Part shown: one piece after another, positions 1-12,700 of the stretch
How the letters are laid out: each line of letters starts with the position of its first letter
Position numbering within the stretch: the stretch's first letter is position 1
Assembly (NCBI GenBank): GCA_944989445.1
Contig: CALYLW010000133.1
Coordinates: 607,001 to 671,000, forward strand
Source of the DNA: Ampullaceana balthica
Taxonomy: Eukaryota; Mollusca; Gastropoda; Lymnaeidae
Reading direction: 5' to 3'
DNA: 64,000 bases
Made by a program: the position numbers and the translations under genes
The notes under the pieces: generated by a model
What the model was told of the DNA's origin: nothing
Database searches by the model: none
What the model saw: the letters and a program-made list of their open reading frames with translations, nothing else

Positions 1-2430
1 TGATCCGATCGAACTGAAATTTGGCACACGGACCCGTCTTACCTAACATTGCATCGTATCAAAATTTCAGATCGATCGAACGTACCGTAATTAAATTAAT
101 ACATTTTTAGTTTATCCTTATATGAGGTATGTAATTTAAATTCACGATTTGTTATTGTTTTTTTGCCACGTGAAAGTTTGAGCATTGAGGCGACCCAACG
201 AAACGACGGTGCGCTTTTGTTTACATTTTACGTGTCACTCTGAGCTCGGTCAAGCGAATCGGTGACCAGACTTTTCCCCTCTCCCCCTCCCACCCACCCC
301 TCCCCCCCCTAGGGTTATGAAGCAAACTTGTGTTAAGACAGATTCAGTCTGTAAATGTTTGAAAATAATCAATACTGTTAGTTATGTCTCATATATAAGG
401 GATTTATAGTCAAAAACGTTGTTTTTACGGGTTTGATTTTTTCACGTGCACAGTTCACGCGTTGACGCCGACCGTCACTGTTCACACCCCCAACCGTCCC
501 TGCGCCCAGTTTTAAAACCACGGGAGATAATTGTGTTTTAGTCTGTAAATATCGCGTTTAAACATAATCACTACTTTTAGTTATGTCTCATATATAAGGG
601 ATTTATAGTCAAAAGGTAAGCTGGCTTTGCACTTACTGTAAAATGTGTAGACTGAAAAGTAGAAAATTACTGTATTTTTTTATATAAGACTAGTTTTTAA
701 AAAAGTGTTTTTAATGTTGATTATTTATTTTAGAATTATCTACAATCGTCAAGACATCATTCAAAGTCTTTAATCTGAATAACATCGCTTATCTTATAAA
801 ATATAATTATATTTAAAAAAAATTAAACTCATTAAAAAAAATAATAATAATTAAAATTCATGAATAATTTATTTAACAGGTAACATAATAATCATAGATA
901 TTTGACATTGTTATGAAATTATAGCTTATACGGAATTAATGTCTTCTTCTAAGTCATTGACGGGTTTAAGATAATACAGCTTATATTTTATTCGACCTGT
1001 AATTATGAAAATTACAATAATGGTACAAATTTACGGTGCAATGTAGTATAAAGCTCGAGGAATATAGACATAAATATTTAAAAAATCACAAAAGTTCGTG
1101 TAATTTAAATTATTTTTTATACATCTGCTTATTATTTTATCATGTTAAGTTTATGAAACAAGACGTCTGAATTGTCTCGAACAAAAGTTTCAAACGTATT
1201 AATATGATGAGGGCGAATAGCACTTTTTCGCGAAACATATCGCCATCTACCGAAACATAGGCTTAGTTATGGATGGCGAAAATCTAACTTAAATAACCAA
1301 TAAATCTATTGGATCAAAAGTATTCAGATATTAATTAAACATATGTGAATTCTTTTAGGACTAAACACAGACATACATGCATATATATACACATACACAC
1401 ACATACAAATTGTAACTTTGATTGAACTTATTTGAAATATCCCAAAACAAAACGTGTTTACAAGTTATTGGACTAAATTTTTTAAAAAGTAAAAAACCAA
1501 GTTTTTGACTATAAATCCTTTATGTACAAGACGTAACAGTAAGAATATTCATTATAATACGCAGCGCAAGACCATCCAAAAATACAACATTGTAGTTATG
1601 TCTCTTAAAACGTGTTTAATATAATGCGCACCGATCAGGAATTAAACAATATAATTTGCAATGTCTGTCCGTGACGCTAATAATTTTAGAAAGCAGGGAA
1701 AACCAAATTACTGGTCTAATGCATCAAAACGTGTGCAAATTAAGGATGCGCTGTAAAAAATATTATATGACGTCATTGTTTTCACTGATACATGTATTTT
1801 AATTTTGGAAAAGGGATCATTGCAAAAAGAGGATTTGCCGATGGTTATTTATAAAATAAAAAAACAAAGGTGGCGCCGTAGGCGCCCTACAACCCCTTTT
1901 ATATAATACTTTGTGTTCATTTCAGAAAGTTTAATATTTCGTATTTACCAAACAAGGAAATGTTAGTTGGGCTTTTGAAAAGGTCAGCGCCGTAGGTGCT
2001 CTAAAAAATTGCATTTTTTATAACATAAATAGATTTCAGCTGAAAACTTCCGTCATTTTTGACGGGGGATACGCTAGTATGTTGATAAAAAGTATTGTCT
2101 ATAAAATACGCACCTTATTGCGCGACAGGAAAGGTCGTTCAATATAATACGCACCGTGACACTCTATCTAAAAAATTTAACATGATACAAAGAGAGAAAT
2201 AAAATGATCTAAAAATTCAATAATTTAAATACAGTACATGCGATTGATCTCATATTTTTAAAAAAATCGATTTTATCATCGGCACAAAATTGCCTGCAAA
2301 TTTTAAGCTCGATAGCTTACGTGGAATTGGGGAGAAAAATCGATCCAAAGTTTTGGTGGCAAGCAAACAAGCAAACAAGGTCTCAAACAAACAAACACCA
2401 CGAGTTAATATATAGGATTTACAACAAATC
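1..2430. repeat. Non-coding repeat mosaic, Helitron-like pieces
   Basis: No coding region is recognisable. A block reading TTAGTTATGTCTCATATATA and onward into GGGATTTATAGTC occurs twice in direct orientation (378-415 and 577-614). It recurs near 3435-3475, and in part in the elements at 48.4 and 51.4 kb. From about 1780 to 2060 there are GGCGCC-rich units (GTGGCGCCGTAGGCGCC) that also occur inverted at 14.3-14.7 kb and again at 55.4-55.8 kb, where the copy ends in a Helitron-like hairpin plus CTAG. The stretch is probably a mosaic of old non-autonomous Helitron-like elements; the family assignment is inference. Confidence 0.45.
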
Positions 2431-3730
2431 TTATTATTAGTTCTACATTCTGTGAAAAAGTAAGTGATTTAATAAATGCAACACATTTTTAGAGCACAAG
2501 GCACAAGTATACACAAAGGTAAATGTCAGAAAATGAAGAAAAAATTAAGTTCGGAAACGTTTTTTTTTAATGAATGTTAATACGAACGTAGTTCCAATAA
2601 AATGTTTTGAATAAAAGAGCCAATGACACGGTATCTTTATTATATGTTTTTTACTCGTGTAAATATGTGTATGATTGAGTAAGAGGTTAATAACTGTATA
2701 CGAGTACAATGCTATACGCTCCACCTATGTCCTCACCATTTTCTCTTCTCGTAAATGGAACTGAACCTTACTTGTTGACGGTATGATTGCCATTCAACTG
2801 CATTATTGTTTACGCCAGAAGAGCAGTCCATCTCTCCCTATCATTTTCTCTCTAGTTCTCTCTGTCCATCTCTAATGCGTCATTTTAAACCGCTTAACCC
2901 CTGTAATAGAACGTATGATCAAGTAACAAGACTTCAACACACTGTGTTCTGGTTAACAACTGTCTTTAATCGACTATCCAATCAACTGTAAACAACCTTG
3001 GTTACTTCTTGAACCGTACATTTATAGTCAGCCAACATCCCAGTCAACGAATACGCACGATTACAGTTCACATCACAAACCACGTCTTTCATACTAGTCA
3101 ACTCGCACGCTCATAAAATCTCAATACAACAGCACACCACTTCTCTCACTTCTTTTTTTTTAAATAGTATTATTTTATTTTCCTTTTTTAAATCCCTTAT
3201 ATTAACTTCATCGTCTTGTCGTGGTATGTGGGGAAAAAAAGAAGAACTTCCCAGCATCATATCGAGCTTAAATTTTGCACATATACTTTTGTCACGTAGC
3301 CATGCATTCTATCAATATTGCATAAGGATAGAATGTACTGTAATTAAATTATTAGTTTTTAGCTGAAAAATTTATTTCTATGTAGCATGTTTATGATAGT
3401 CTGTCGCGAGATTAGTATTATATTGAACATAATCAATGCTTTTAGTTATGTCTCATATATAAAGGATTTATAGTCAAAACTGTGTTTTTACTGGATGTTT
3501 ATTTTTTTTTAAAAAATAGTACGTAGTTTTACATCAAGTGTTAAGTTAAGAACACTCTTCTCCATTCGACTTCAGCACATTCTACTACCCCTCAAATGTG
3601 AGTATGCAATTATGGATTTCCTTTACTTTAACTTGTGTCTTTAGCACTAAGAAGGAAATCTGAAATGAAATCGTTAAGAGATTCGTGTAGGTCATCGGCT
3701 GAAGCAAGTAATTGTTTTAATAAAATAAAC
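2431..3730. other. Intergenic, no gene seen
   Basis: AT-rich sequence with several short open frames, none with a recognisable domain or splice context. Near 3260-3480 there is another copy of the TTATGTCTCATATATAAAGG repeat block found at 378 and 577. Nothing else can be supported. Confidence 0.4.
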
Positions 3731-3914
3731 TACAGTCGGACCTCGCTAAGTCGAACCTCCCTAAGTCGAAGAGCTCCATATATCAAATTAATTATTATTG
3801 CTAGGTCCCGTCAAAATTCTGCGCCTATTACGCCATTTTCCCTAAATCGAAAACTCCGAAAGTCAAATCTTTTTTCAGGTCCCTTCGAGTTCGACTTAGG
3901 GAGGTCTGACTGTA
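3731..3914. mobile_element. pogo/Tigger-like MITE (short copy)
   Basis: A compact element with terminal inverted repeats: it begins TACAGTCGGACCTCGCTAAG and ends GGGAGGTCTGACTGTA. The TA at each end fits the TA target duplication of the Tc1/mariner/pogo superfamily. The same ends occur at 4164, 5541, 53055 and 53986, so this is a multicopy family in the window. Confidence 0.7.
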
Positions 3915-4163
3915 TTAAAGTTGTTTTTGATTTTTTAGTTACTTTTTAAAATATATTTCTTTTCTGAACAATTAATAGTCATTGGATAAAATCGCACAGT
4001 TTTCAATAAATATATGATAAGTAAGCGACACAAAATTTAAACGTTGTCAAGTATCTCTTGGCCAGTGGCGTAACAACTGATTGGCATCGGGGCAGTTGCC
4101 AAGGGCACCAGCTCAAAGTGGCGCCAATAAATCTCTAATTTTTTTAATTTGTATTTAAATAAT

Positions 4164-5074
4164 TACAGTCGGACCTCTCTAATTCGAACTCAAAACTACC
4201 CGGAGAAATTGACTTACGGAGTTTTTGAGTAAGGGAAAAGGGTGTAATAGGCACCGATTAATCAAGGACAATGTTGATATTGATAGGTGGGGGGAACAGC
4301 CATACCGGCTAGTAGGCTTGACAGGAAAGAGAGTCGGTTTCTATGTTTCATACGAAAGGAAGAAAACTTGCTTTGACATACCGACAAAATTTCTGAGTGG
4401 AGACACCTTACATCCCCTCCCCACGTTACTCCCTCCACAGTGGGATGGGGGAGTAAGATTTTTCTTATTAAAAAGAGTCACAGCATGCATCAAAGGGACG
4501 CGAATTAGTTACCACTCCTTTTTCTTGTCTTTGTCATTGTTTGTACTTGCAAGGGTCGCTTAATCCCTCATGGAATGCACTAAGATTAGATTTTACGTCC
4601 ATTTAGGGGCCGTCCATAATGTATGTCACTCTCCAGAGTAATAAAGTGTGACAGTTTGTGACTGGGGGGAGGGGGTTTCCGGCCATGTGTGACGTCACGG
4701 TGTTAAATATTAATTATTTTGTTAATACCATAACAAAAATTTTTTCGAAAGTGTGACGTACTTTGCGGGGTCTAAGATTTGTGACAGTTTGTGACAGGGG
4801 CAGGGGGGAGTTAAAAATGGTCAAAAATAGCGTGACATACTTTATGGACGGCCGCTTACGTGGCTCTACGGAACACGTGTTCTGAAATGTCACACCAGAA
4901 AAATAACCCAAACGCCTTGTAAAATTCAACTTCGAGAGGTTAAATGCCAAAAATCTTGGAGTTAAGGAGATCTAAAATACATTAGTCTTATGGAATTTGG
5001 TCGGGACCTAACACTTAATACGACATAGGAAGGTTTTCGACTTAGGGAAGTTCCAGTTAGCGAGGTCCAACTAT
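4164..5074. mobile_element. pogo/Tigger-like MITE, nested
   Basis: It begins TACAGTCGGACCTCTCT and ends near GCGAGGTCCAACTATA, inverted copies of the family termini. It lies inside the hAT element at 4063-5998 and itself contains the GGGGCCGTCC element at 4605-4855. Open frames here are incidental. Confidence 0.6.
4605..4855. mobile_element. GGGGCCGTCCATAA-type MITE
   Basis: The left end AGGGGCCGTCCATAATGTA is mirrored by the right end CTTTATGGACGGCC, with short tracts around GTGTGACAG between. Related or partial copies occur at 12550-12645, about 30460-30560 and 58396-58804. This is a short inverted-repeat element without coding capacity. Confidence 0.6.
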
Positions 5075-5211
5075 ATTTCACTTTTATTCTTGATAACAAA
5101 AAAGTGAATAATTTATTATTTTTTAATATATTTCATTTAAACCATTATAATATTTTTTTATTCCGTTTGTGGCATTTGCAGGGCTTTTTATCATACAAAT
5201 GTCAATATGAT

Positions 5212-5541
5212 TTTACAGTCTTTCTTTTAAAAAGAAAAATCTTACAATCCCCATCCCCTTGTCAAGGGAGTAAAGTGGGGGAGGGGAGGGAAGTTGTCTC
5301 CTCTAACGGGCTTGTGTCGGTATGTCAAAGCAAGTTGGCTCCTTTCATATGAAACCTCGCCGTCCCTCTTTCCTGTCAAGCCTTCTAGCCGCTTTGGCTG
5401 TTTCTCCCCCCTCCCCCGCCATCTCAATATCAATATTGTCCTTGATTTATCTGCGCCTATTACACCAGTTTCCCAAAGTCGAAAACTCCGTAAGCCGAAT
5501 TTCTTTCCCCCTTGAGTTGGACTTAGAGAGGTCCGACTGTA
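5212..5541. mobile_element. pogo/Tigger-like MITE, 5'-truncated
   Basis: It ends GAGAGGTCCGACTGTA, and its body matches the reverse complement of the 4225-4470 portion of the neighbouring copy, so it is in opposite orientation. The left terminus is missing. Several overlapping short ORFs here in both strands are by-products of the repeat. Confidence 0.55.
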
Positions 5542-6006
5542 TCAGGAACACGTCAATACGCCAGCTAACTAAAGTGCTGAGCTGTAGTCCGTTGAGTGTT
5601 ACTTAACTTTACTTTTAATTGTGAGTCTCTATCGCTGTGCATGAGATAGTGAGTATGACACATTGACTCTATTGTTTTTTATTTATAATGTAATACATGA
5701 TACTTCAAGTTTTGCTTCATTCTTCATTAACGCAACAATTCACAGTTTTATCCACCAATTTATTTGGTATTATTTGGTAAATTATAGCAAATTAGTATTG
5801 TTCCTGTCTTTTTCATTTTTTATTATCCCGCTGTATGACTGTCACTGTCAGACTACGTAATTATTGTCATAAACGAAAGGAGAGAAATACAATTATTTTT
5901 CTAACAAATGAAAAAATCGCAAAGCTGAAACTTGTCAATTTATCAAGGATGCCAAAAATAAATTAGCCAAGGGCGCCAAATACATAGTTACGCCTCTGCT
6001 CTTGGC

Positions 6007-6956
6007 ATTGTTAGATTTTTTAGTATTAGTAATGTTAGATAAATAGTTGTTTATTAGTAACTGGTTACATTATTGATATAAATTTTTGCATTATATTTAA
6101 ACGCCATTGATTTTGGGTCTTGTCCTAAAATATTTTCAAGCGATAAATAATATGGTAAGTTATCGGAATAATTATTCTGTCTCATGCAAATTGTATTTGG
6201 TAACGCAATTATTATGCCTGTTTTCAAAATGCTTCGAAAAATTGCCCTTACTGTGCCTTATATCCCATACTTAAGCTTTTTTATAATACGTATCATAATA
6301 TGCATCAAAATTCTCTCTTTGTAGTGAAGTATTTTTCTTGCTATCTTAACTGTAAGCGTAACATCATTCCATATCGCTTCATCCGTGTCTCTTATACGCT
6401 CACTTATCTTTTCCAACTATTTTGGTCTACGTCTTTAGGCAATAGATTTTTTTTTCATTTTAAACGTAAACTTTAACATCCGGATACTCTGGCGTGCCTA
6501 TTTCATGTATACAAACACATGTAATTTTACTAAAATGCACTCACCCTTTCTTTATAACCCAGTGAAAGCAAGAAGATATTTTATAACATTTTAAACTACT
6601 CTATTTTTTTTTCTTTAAGCATTACATACGCTCCTTTTATAGCACCTTTCTAAAAAAGCCACAAAAATCAAGAAGATAAGTTATCTGATTGTAAAGTATT
6701 CTTTTTTATGTATATTTTCTATAAGATTTACATACTTTCCTCTATAATCTATAGCATTACTTTTTTTGCGTTTTGATAAGAAAGCATGCTGTTGGAAAAT
6801 GATACATCATTCAAAGGCCACCGCTATGGGGTATTGTGTGACAAGATGTGAGGTCCCCGGATGGACTCAAGGATAACATTTACCCCGGGAACAAGACAGA
6901 GATTTGAACTCGGTACGCCAGCCGTGCCCTTATAACAAATGGCGATTCTGCGGATG
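6007..6956. other. Intergenic; possible minus-strand SINE remnant near 6830-6945
   Basis: AT-rich with no recognisable gene. Around 6830-6945 the sequence GAGATTTGAACTC, read on the minus strand as GAGTTCAAATCTC, resembles a pol III B box. This suggests a tRNA-derived SINE fragment in reverse orientation; the evidence is one motif only. Confidence 0.3.
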
Positions 6957-7190
6957 CCTTCAATACCACCTACTTGATACCACATGTTGGGTTACTGTCC
7001 ACTGCCCTCAATACCACTTACCCATACCACATGCTGGGTTACTATCCACTGCAATCAATATCACTTACCCCATACCACATGTTGGGTTACTATCAACTGC
7101 CCTCAATACCACTTACCCCATACCACATGTTGGGTTACTATCCACTGCCCTCAATGCCACTTACCCCATACCACATGTTGGGTTACTATT
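6957..7190 (+). repeat. 48-bp minisatellite, array 1 (about 5 units)
   Basis: Units of the form CCATACCACATGTTGGGTTA followed by CTATCCACTGC and CAATACCACTTACC repeat every 48 bp. Because 48 is a multiple of 3 and the unit has no stop in any forward frame, ORFs open in all three plus frames. Those ORFs are repeat artefacts unless expression is shown. A second, longer array starts at 7501. Confidence 0.9.
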
Positions 7191-7500
7191 TTCACGTGTG
7201 ATTAACATGATTTGTGACGTAAGGTCACGTGAATAATAAACGCGGGAAGAAAGGAGCATTCCCATTGGTTGAAAGTTTTGGGCGAGCAGTTCTCAGAAGA
7301 CTTCCTTCAAGGAAGGACGTGATGTGTGTATGCCTCAAGATTTCCACGTTGTATAACCTCAAATGATATTTCTGTGTTCAAAATATACATATTAAAGTTG
7401 TTTTGTTGAAACAAGTTCTTCAGTTGATTATTGTGCACACGATTCTGTATTGTGAAAACGCCTACAAAAAGAGTTACATATAAAAAGTTAACAGTTACAA

Positions 7501-8145
7501 CTATCCACTGCAATCAATACCACTTACCCCATACCACCTGTTGTGTTACTATCCACTGCCCTCAATACCACCTACCTGATAACACATGTTGGGTTACTAT
7601 CCACTGCAACCAATACCACTTACCCCATACCACATGTTGGGTTACTATCCACTGCAATCAATACCACCTACCCCATACCACATGTTGGGTTACTATCCAC
7701 TGCCCTCAATACCACCTACCCCATACCACATGTTGGGTTACTATCCACTGCAACCAATACCACTTACCCCATACCACATGTTGGGTTACTATCCACTGCA
7801 ATCAATACCACCTACCCCATACCACATGTTGGATTACTATCCACTGCAATCAATACCACCTACCCCATACCACATGTTGGGTTACTATCCGCTGCCCTCA
7901 ATACCACTAACACCATACCACATGTTGAGTTACTATCCACTGCCCTCAATACCACTAACACCATACCACATGTTGGGTTACTATCCACTGCCCTCAATAC
8001 CACCTACCCCATACAACATGTTGGGTTACTATCCACTGCCCTCAATGCCACTTACCCCATACCACATGTTGGGTTACTATCCACTGCCCTCAATACCACT
8101 AACACCATACCACATATTGGGTTACTATACATTGCCCTCAAACAC
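7501..8145 (+). repeat. 48-bp minisatellite, array 2 (about 13 units)
   Basis: Same unit as the array at 6957-7190. Variation is mostly CTGCAATCAA versus CTGCCCTCAA and CTTACC versus CTAACA, so unit variants are interspersed. The two arrays are separated by about 310 bp of unrelated sequence. The 16-residue translated repeats in each frame (for example a PYHMLGYYPL core) carry no signal peptide or other gene context. Confidence 0.9.
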
Positions 8146-8450
8146 ATTCAGATGGAAAAAAATCGAAATTCCGCTCTTTGCAATATAGTTTCAATTTAGC
8201 TTTTACAGATAACCCCATTATCTTCTGAACACTTCCTTCGGTTTTTAGTATTTTATTTGTTATATGCTATACTTAATATATCACATTATCTGACCAACCC
8301 ACCGCAGATCTATTGTGATTACAACGGTATACAGAATCATGATTTAAATTAGCCGGCTTGATAATTGGTTTAATATTTCATATATAATAGGTCTGCAATA
8401 AAACTTTAAAATAAAATACAAAATACACAAACTGTGTAATGAAAACAATA

Positions 8451-8570
8451 AATTTGAGCTTTATTTTTAAACTAACACGACATTAAACGTTTATTGTACA
8501 GATGAAGGCATTAGCCGCTGATTAGCCGAAACGTTTACTGTCGTGTTAGTTTAAAAATAAAGCTCAAATT
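8451..8570. repeat. Long near-perfect hairpin (foldback)
   Basis: The left arm 8451-8492 (AATTTGAGCTTTATTTTTAA ... AAACGTTT) and right arm 8529-8570 are reverse complements over 42 bp with a single mismatch I could find. The loop of about 36 nt contains GATGAAGGCATTAGCC. It is probably the footprint of a small foldback transposon. Confidence 0.8.
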
Positions 8571-8734
8571 AATTGGTTTGAATATGATTTTGGAGAAAAA
8601 AAATCATAAACACCTGGAAAATGTGCACTTTAAAATGTATTAATATTACTTATTATTCATTATATTTTTATTTCTGCTAATATGATGACGATATGTCATT
8701 AAATTGAGTAGAATCCTTTTAGTAGAGAATATTA

Positions 8735-8876
8735 CTGAGGAAACTAGGAAAACCAACACTTTATCAATATTTAAAACTCTAATAAATTTGCAAGACTAGA
8801 AACAAATCACGGACAAGCGTAGGTGGCAAAAGGCCTAATCTTTTGTATAGAGGCTAGTCTGAAACAGATATGATAC
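8735..8876 (+). mobile_element. LINE 3' tail fragment
   Basis: The sequence GAGGAAACTAGGAAAACCAA and the stretch through GCGTAGG to the TGTATAGAGGCTAG region closely parallels the 3' end of the LINE fragment at 26940-27430. It is a short 5'-truncated copy ending in a degraded GATAAGATAAG-like tail. Confidence 0.45.
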
Positions 8877-9673
8877 GATTACTGTTAATTGTTGATGTTA
8901 ATGTTCAAGTGGCGCTTGTAACAATGAATACTAAGATACAAAAATCATGGACAGCTAAGCGATGCGTTATCCAAAGAATTGTAAGTATGAGGTGCATAAC
9001 TAAAGGTTGGTTGTTATTCATGTAAAATATTAAAATAAAATGTAAGTAATTATTTTCATAATTATGTTTATAAACATCGTTTACATTTTGCACACGTAGT
9101 AAAATATTTTTTTCCTCTTTGATTGTGATCCCATTTTTTCGTTGCAGGCCGAAAAGCAAACTTTAAACATATATATCATATATGAACCCTAGCCAACACC
9201 AACATTATTAAGTGGCCTCTTAGCCTCTAATTTACCGCTGATTTTGGTAAACGCACTAAACATCACTGCTGTACAGTGATATAATCCATGCATATTAATA
9301 AACACAAACTTAATCAGGTAAAAATAAATATTAAAGCAACCATTTCCTGATGATGTCCTTTCAACGCGCGCCCCCCCCCCTTTTCCAACCCATCCGTCCC
9401 CTGCTCCCAGAATCTACTGCTAACCAGCCTTGAACTTCAACTACACACCGACGTATGTGTACTTTAGTTGACCTTTCCTAGCATTCATATGTCATGGTGA
9501 CACCGACAGGTTGGTGAGCTAACGAAGAGTTTAGTCCCCTGTCACACACCTGCACAACGTCGTAAACAGGATTTAAGTTTTGTTTATTTGTTGAGATTAG
9601 CGCAAATGCATTTTTAAATAGATTTTTACACACACGATTCTCAAGCAAATTGACAATCACTTCAACTTCGAAA
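8877..9673. other. Upstream region of gene 1
   Basis: About 800 bp before the start codon of gene 1. No clear TATA box, initiator or 5' splice structure can be assigned, partly because the DNA is AT-rich throughout. A C-rich run lies near 9367-9380. Short ORFs on the minus strand have no recognisable content. Confidence 0.35.
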
Positions 9674-9725
9674 ATGAAGATTGTGGTTATCAATGTACTG
9701 TTACTGATTTCTATTGGCGGCGTGG
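9674..9725 (+). CDS. Gene 1 exon 1, signal peptide
   Basis: ATG AAG ... encodes MKIVVINVLLLISIGGV, a short basic start followed by a hydrophobic core, as in a secretory signal peptide. The donor G|GTAAG at 9726 leaves phase 1, which the next exon completes as an alanine codon. The ATG is in a good context (CGAAAATGAAG). Confidence 0.7.
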
Positions 9726-12700
9726 GTAAGTTAAGATTGGCCTACATACTAATTTTATCGATTTGTTTGTATTCATTTCATTTTGACTACATGTAGAGGT
9801 AGAGCAGATCTAGTCTAGTTTTACAAGTGTAGCTCGTTAACACAATATATCTATAAAAATTAGATATGATACATAGATGTATTTTATAAGACCTTAGCCT
9901 TAATAATATTTTTGGGATTATAAAATGTAGGATAAAACGATCAACAATCCTTAGATTTACTTAATAATATACTAATGATTGTCGATAATTATATAATATA
10001 TTATTGTCCAGTAATGTCAGTAATGTCTAGCAACATCATGGGCTTATTTTTTTTATTAAAGTATGAATAAATCAGCTACGTTATTATATATTTAATTCTT
10101 TAAAAAACACTTGAAAGCATTGCGAATTATTTTTATCGGAGTGGTTATCCCCAGAATTATGCGAATAATTTTCAACGTTATCCCCAGAATTCTGGGAATA
10201 ACGTTGAACGTTATCCCCAGAATTCTGTACTATTCGGACCCAGGCTCTCTATAGTTTAAAATGGTATTTATCCATCATGTCTTCGTGGCCGTGAGGTAGA
10301 GTCTAGAACAGATGACGTTGTGGTACTGGGTTCGATTTTCGCATGTGGAATTAATTTTTTTTTAATTATTTTTTTTTACAGGGTTTGATTTTTAGACGGG
10401 GAATCTTTCTTTTTTTTAAAAACATTTTTCTTTTTAATTAAAAAAATAAATATATATATATTATAGGATAGGCTATTAGTACTATTACTATTATACCCAA
10501 GAGCCTCCAATTCCTTTAGGCCGGTTTGGTAGTAATATAGGTTTACAGTTCATTACATATTATTTGAAAATATAGGACAATATATTTATTTATAAAAATA
10601 GGCAATATAGTTTAGGATAGGGTATTAGCTATTAGTACTATTATTATTAGTAGTACTAGTAGTGTTAGTGTTAGTAATATCGGCAGTATATGTCAATTGC
10701 GCCGCTACCAAGGTAGTGTCGCAGTAGGATGAATGTGAGTCATTTAAATAGTATGCGATAGCAAAAGGTTTAAAATAGAATTAAATTTTTTTTGGCAAAT
10801 ATTGACTATTCCGACCGGGTCATATATATGTCATATATATGTCATATATAATATATGTATGATAAATATATTGGCCTATAGTCACTATAGAATCTTCTTA
10901 TAACTTATACCAGTGAGCTAGATAAAAATAGCTCAGTGGACTGAAAAGATTCTAAAATATAAACTTTTAAATCAATATGAAAAACAATAAGGCTGGTACT
11001 GTTATCTTATTCAGGTCAGATATAATTATTATAATCAACGTGAATTTACTTGATATACATGATATAATGATAAATAATGCTAAAAATTAACTTTGAGAAT
11101 AGTTCACTGAATTCTCCCATCAACGCCGAGAGTCATTTACATAATTCTGGGGATAACGTTCAACGTTATTCGCAGAATTCTGGGGATAACGTTGAAAATT
11201 ATCCGCAGAATTCTGGGGATAACGCGTTCCTTTTTTTTTATCGCGCTTTACCTTGTACTTGTACATTGTTGTTTTTTAGGATCCTGCTCGTCTACTCCAT
11301 ACTCATACGTCATAATAAATTAATAAATCATCCCTGATATGATTATTGTATTGCTATAACTATATTATATAAATATAGTGATACAGTAGGGTTAATGGGT
11401 CTGGGTTTATTGCAATATTGCCGTAGAAAGAGTGAGTGGCAGCTATTTATAATTATTTGAGGATTATTCGTAAAAACCGTGCGAATAATGTCGAATATTA
11501 TCCACACGGGTCGTCGCGCATGCGTATTCTAACAGCTGATGTCGTTATAAAAAAAATACGCGCCCGGCGTATACACAATAATAGCCGATATTGATATCAC
11601 TCGATTTAGGCTAAATGTGTAATTTATATGCTAATACGCAATAAAATTTCATGATTACTGAAATTTTACAGTAGCACTGCCATAAAAATTGATTGGTGTT
11701 CAATTTATGATAATTAGTTATAATTGTGAAATGTCGCCATCGCATTTCTACTTCTCCAGGCGAGTGTTGAATCTAAGCGGAGTGGCTGTATGGTTATCGG
11801 TTCGAATCCATGGACGGTCTTCTTTTTTTAAAACATGTTTTTTTTTGTTTTTTTTTCTTTACAACCACAGTGAGGATGCTTGCGATCACCCAAGCAGGCT
11901 CATTTCAAGAAACATTTTATTATTCCCCCACCCTATATACCTATTTTATCAATTATTCTGTTAGCGTTAGTCACTGTTACAGTTACATCAGTTACAGACT
12001 CTCACTTCTACATTTTTATGCTATACCATTTTATCGTCTTTCACTTTTGCATGCTTTAAATTCAATTAACTTAGTGGGTTTTTGATGTCCAACAGTGCTA
12101 GTTATGGTCAGAATAATAATAGTTAGCCTCTTTAAATACAGAGTTTCGTCCAATTATGAATGAAACTATCACCTATGAAAGTTAATAAAGTTACTTCATA
12201 ATATATATTAAATTATATATCTTATATACAATACAAAATTGGAACTTGGCACTGGAACACTTAATAATCCAGTCACTCGAAAGACAATTAAAATGACAGT
12301 TTAATTATTTTTGTACCCTCCAAACCAAAAGATATATTAAGCAATGCAACATAAATAATAAGCAGTAATAAGAATTTAGATATCGATCGGCATCACTCTC
12401 ACCGTCAAAACCGTGCGAATAATGTTGAATCGACATTATTCGCACGGTAAAAACCGTGCGGATAACGCTTGCCATACTTATACACACTTTTTCGTTGTTA
12501 GTCTTAGCAAATAGTAGCAGGTAGTCGGGTAGCCCTCTTAATCAGGGATAGTGGGCCGTCCATAAAGTAAGTCACGCTCCACCAAGGGGGGAGGGGGTGT
12601 AAGAAAGTGTGACAGGGGGGGGAGAGGGTCAGACTATGTGTGATGCCAAACATTTTTTTTTAAATTTTTTAATTTTTTTAAAAAAATATTTTTTGTAGAA

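Larger units (their letters stand above)
4063..5998. mobile_element. hAT-type non-autonomous element with nested insertions
   Basis: The element starts CAGTGGCGTAAC and ends GTTACGCCTCTG, imperfect terminal inverted repeats. It is flanked by a perfect 8-bp direct repeat CTCTTGGC at 4055-4062 and 5999-6006, the target-site duplication length of hAT transposons. Its interior has been invaded by pogo-like MITEs and by a GGGGCCGTCC element, so most of its length is nested sequence. No transposase is visible. Confidence 0.75.

Noticed and set aside
6957..8145. CRISPR-like array
   Set aside because: Units are contiguous 48-bp tandem repeats without unique spacers, and the genome is animal-like.
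7431..8199. ORFs of 159-218 codons in three frames
   Set aside because: All come from the 48-bp minisatellite; no signal peptide, splice context or non-repeat domain.
11799..11809. tRNA gene suggested by a perfect B box
   Set aside because: No cloverleaf with a proper acceptor stem could be read; it lies inside a foldback transposable element.
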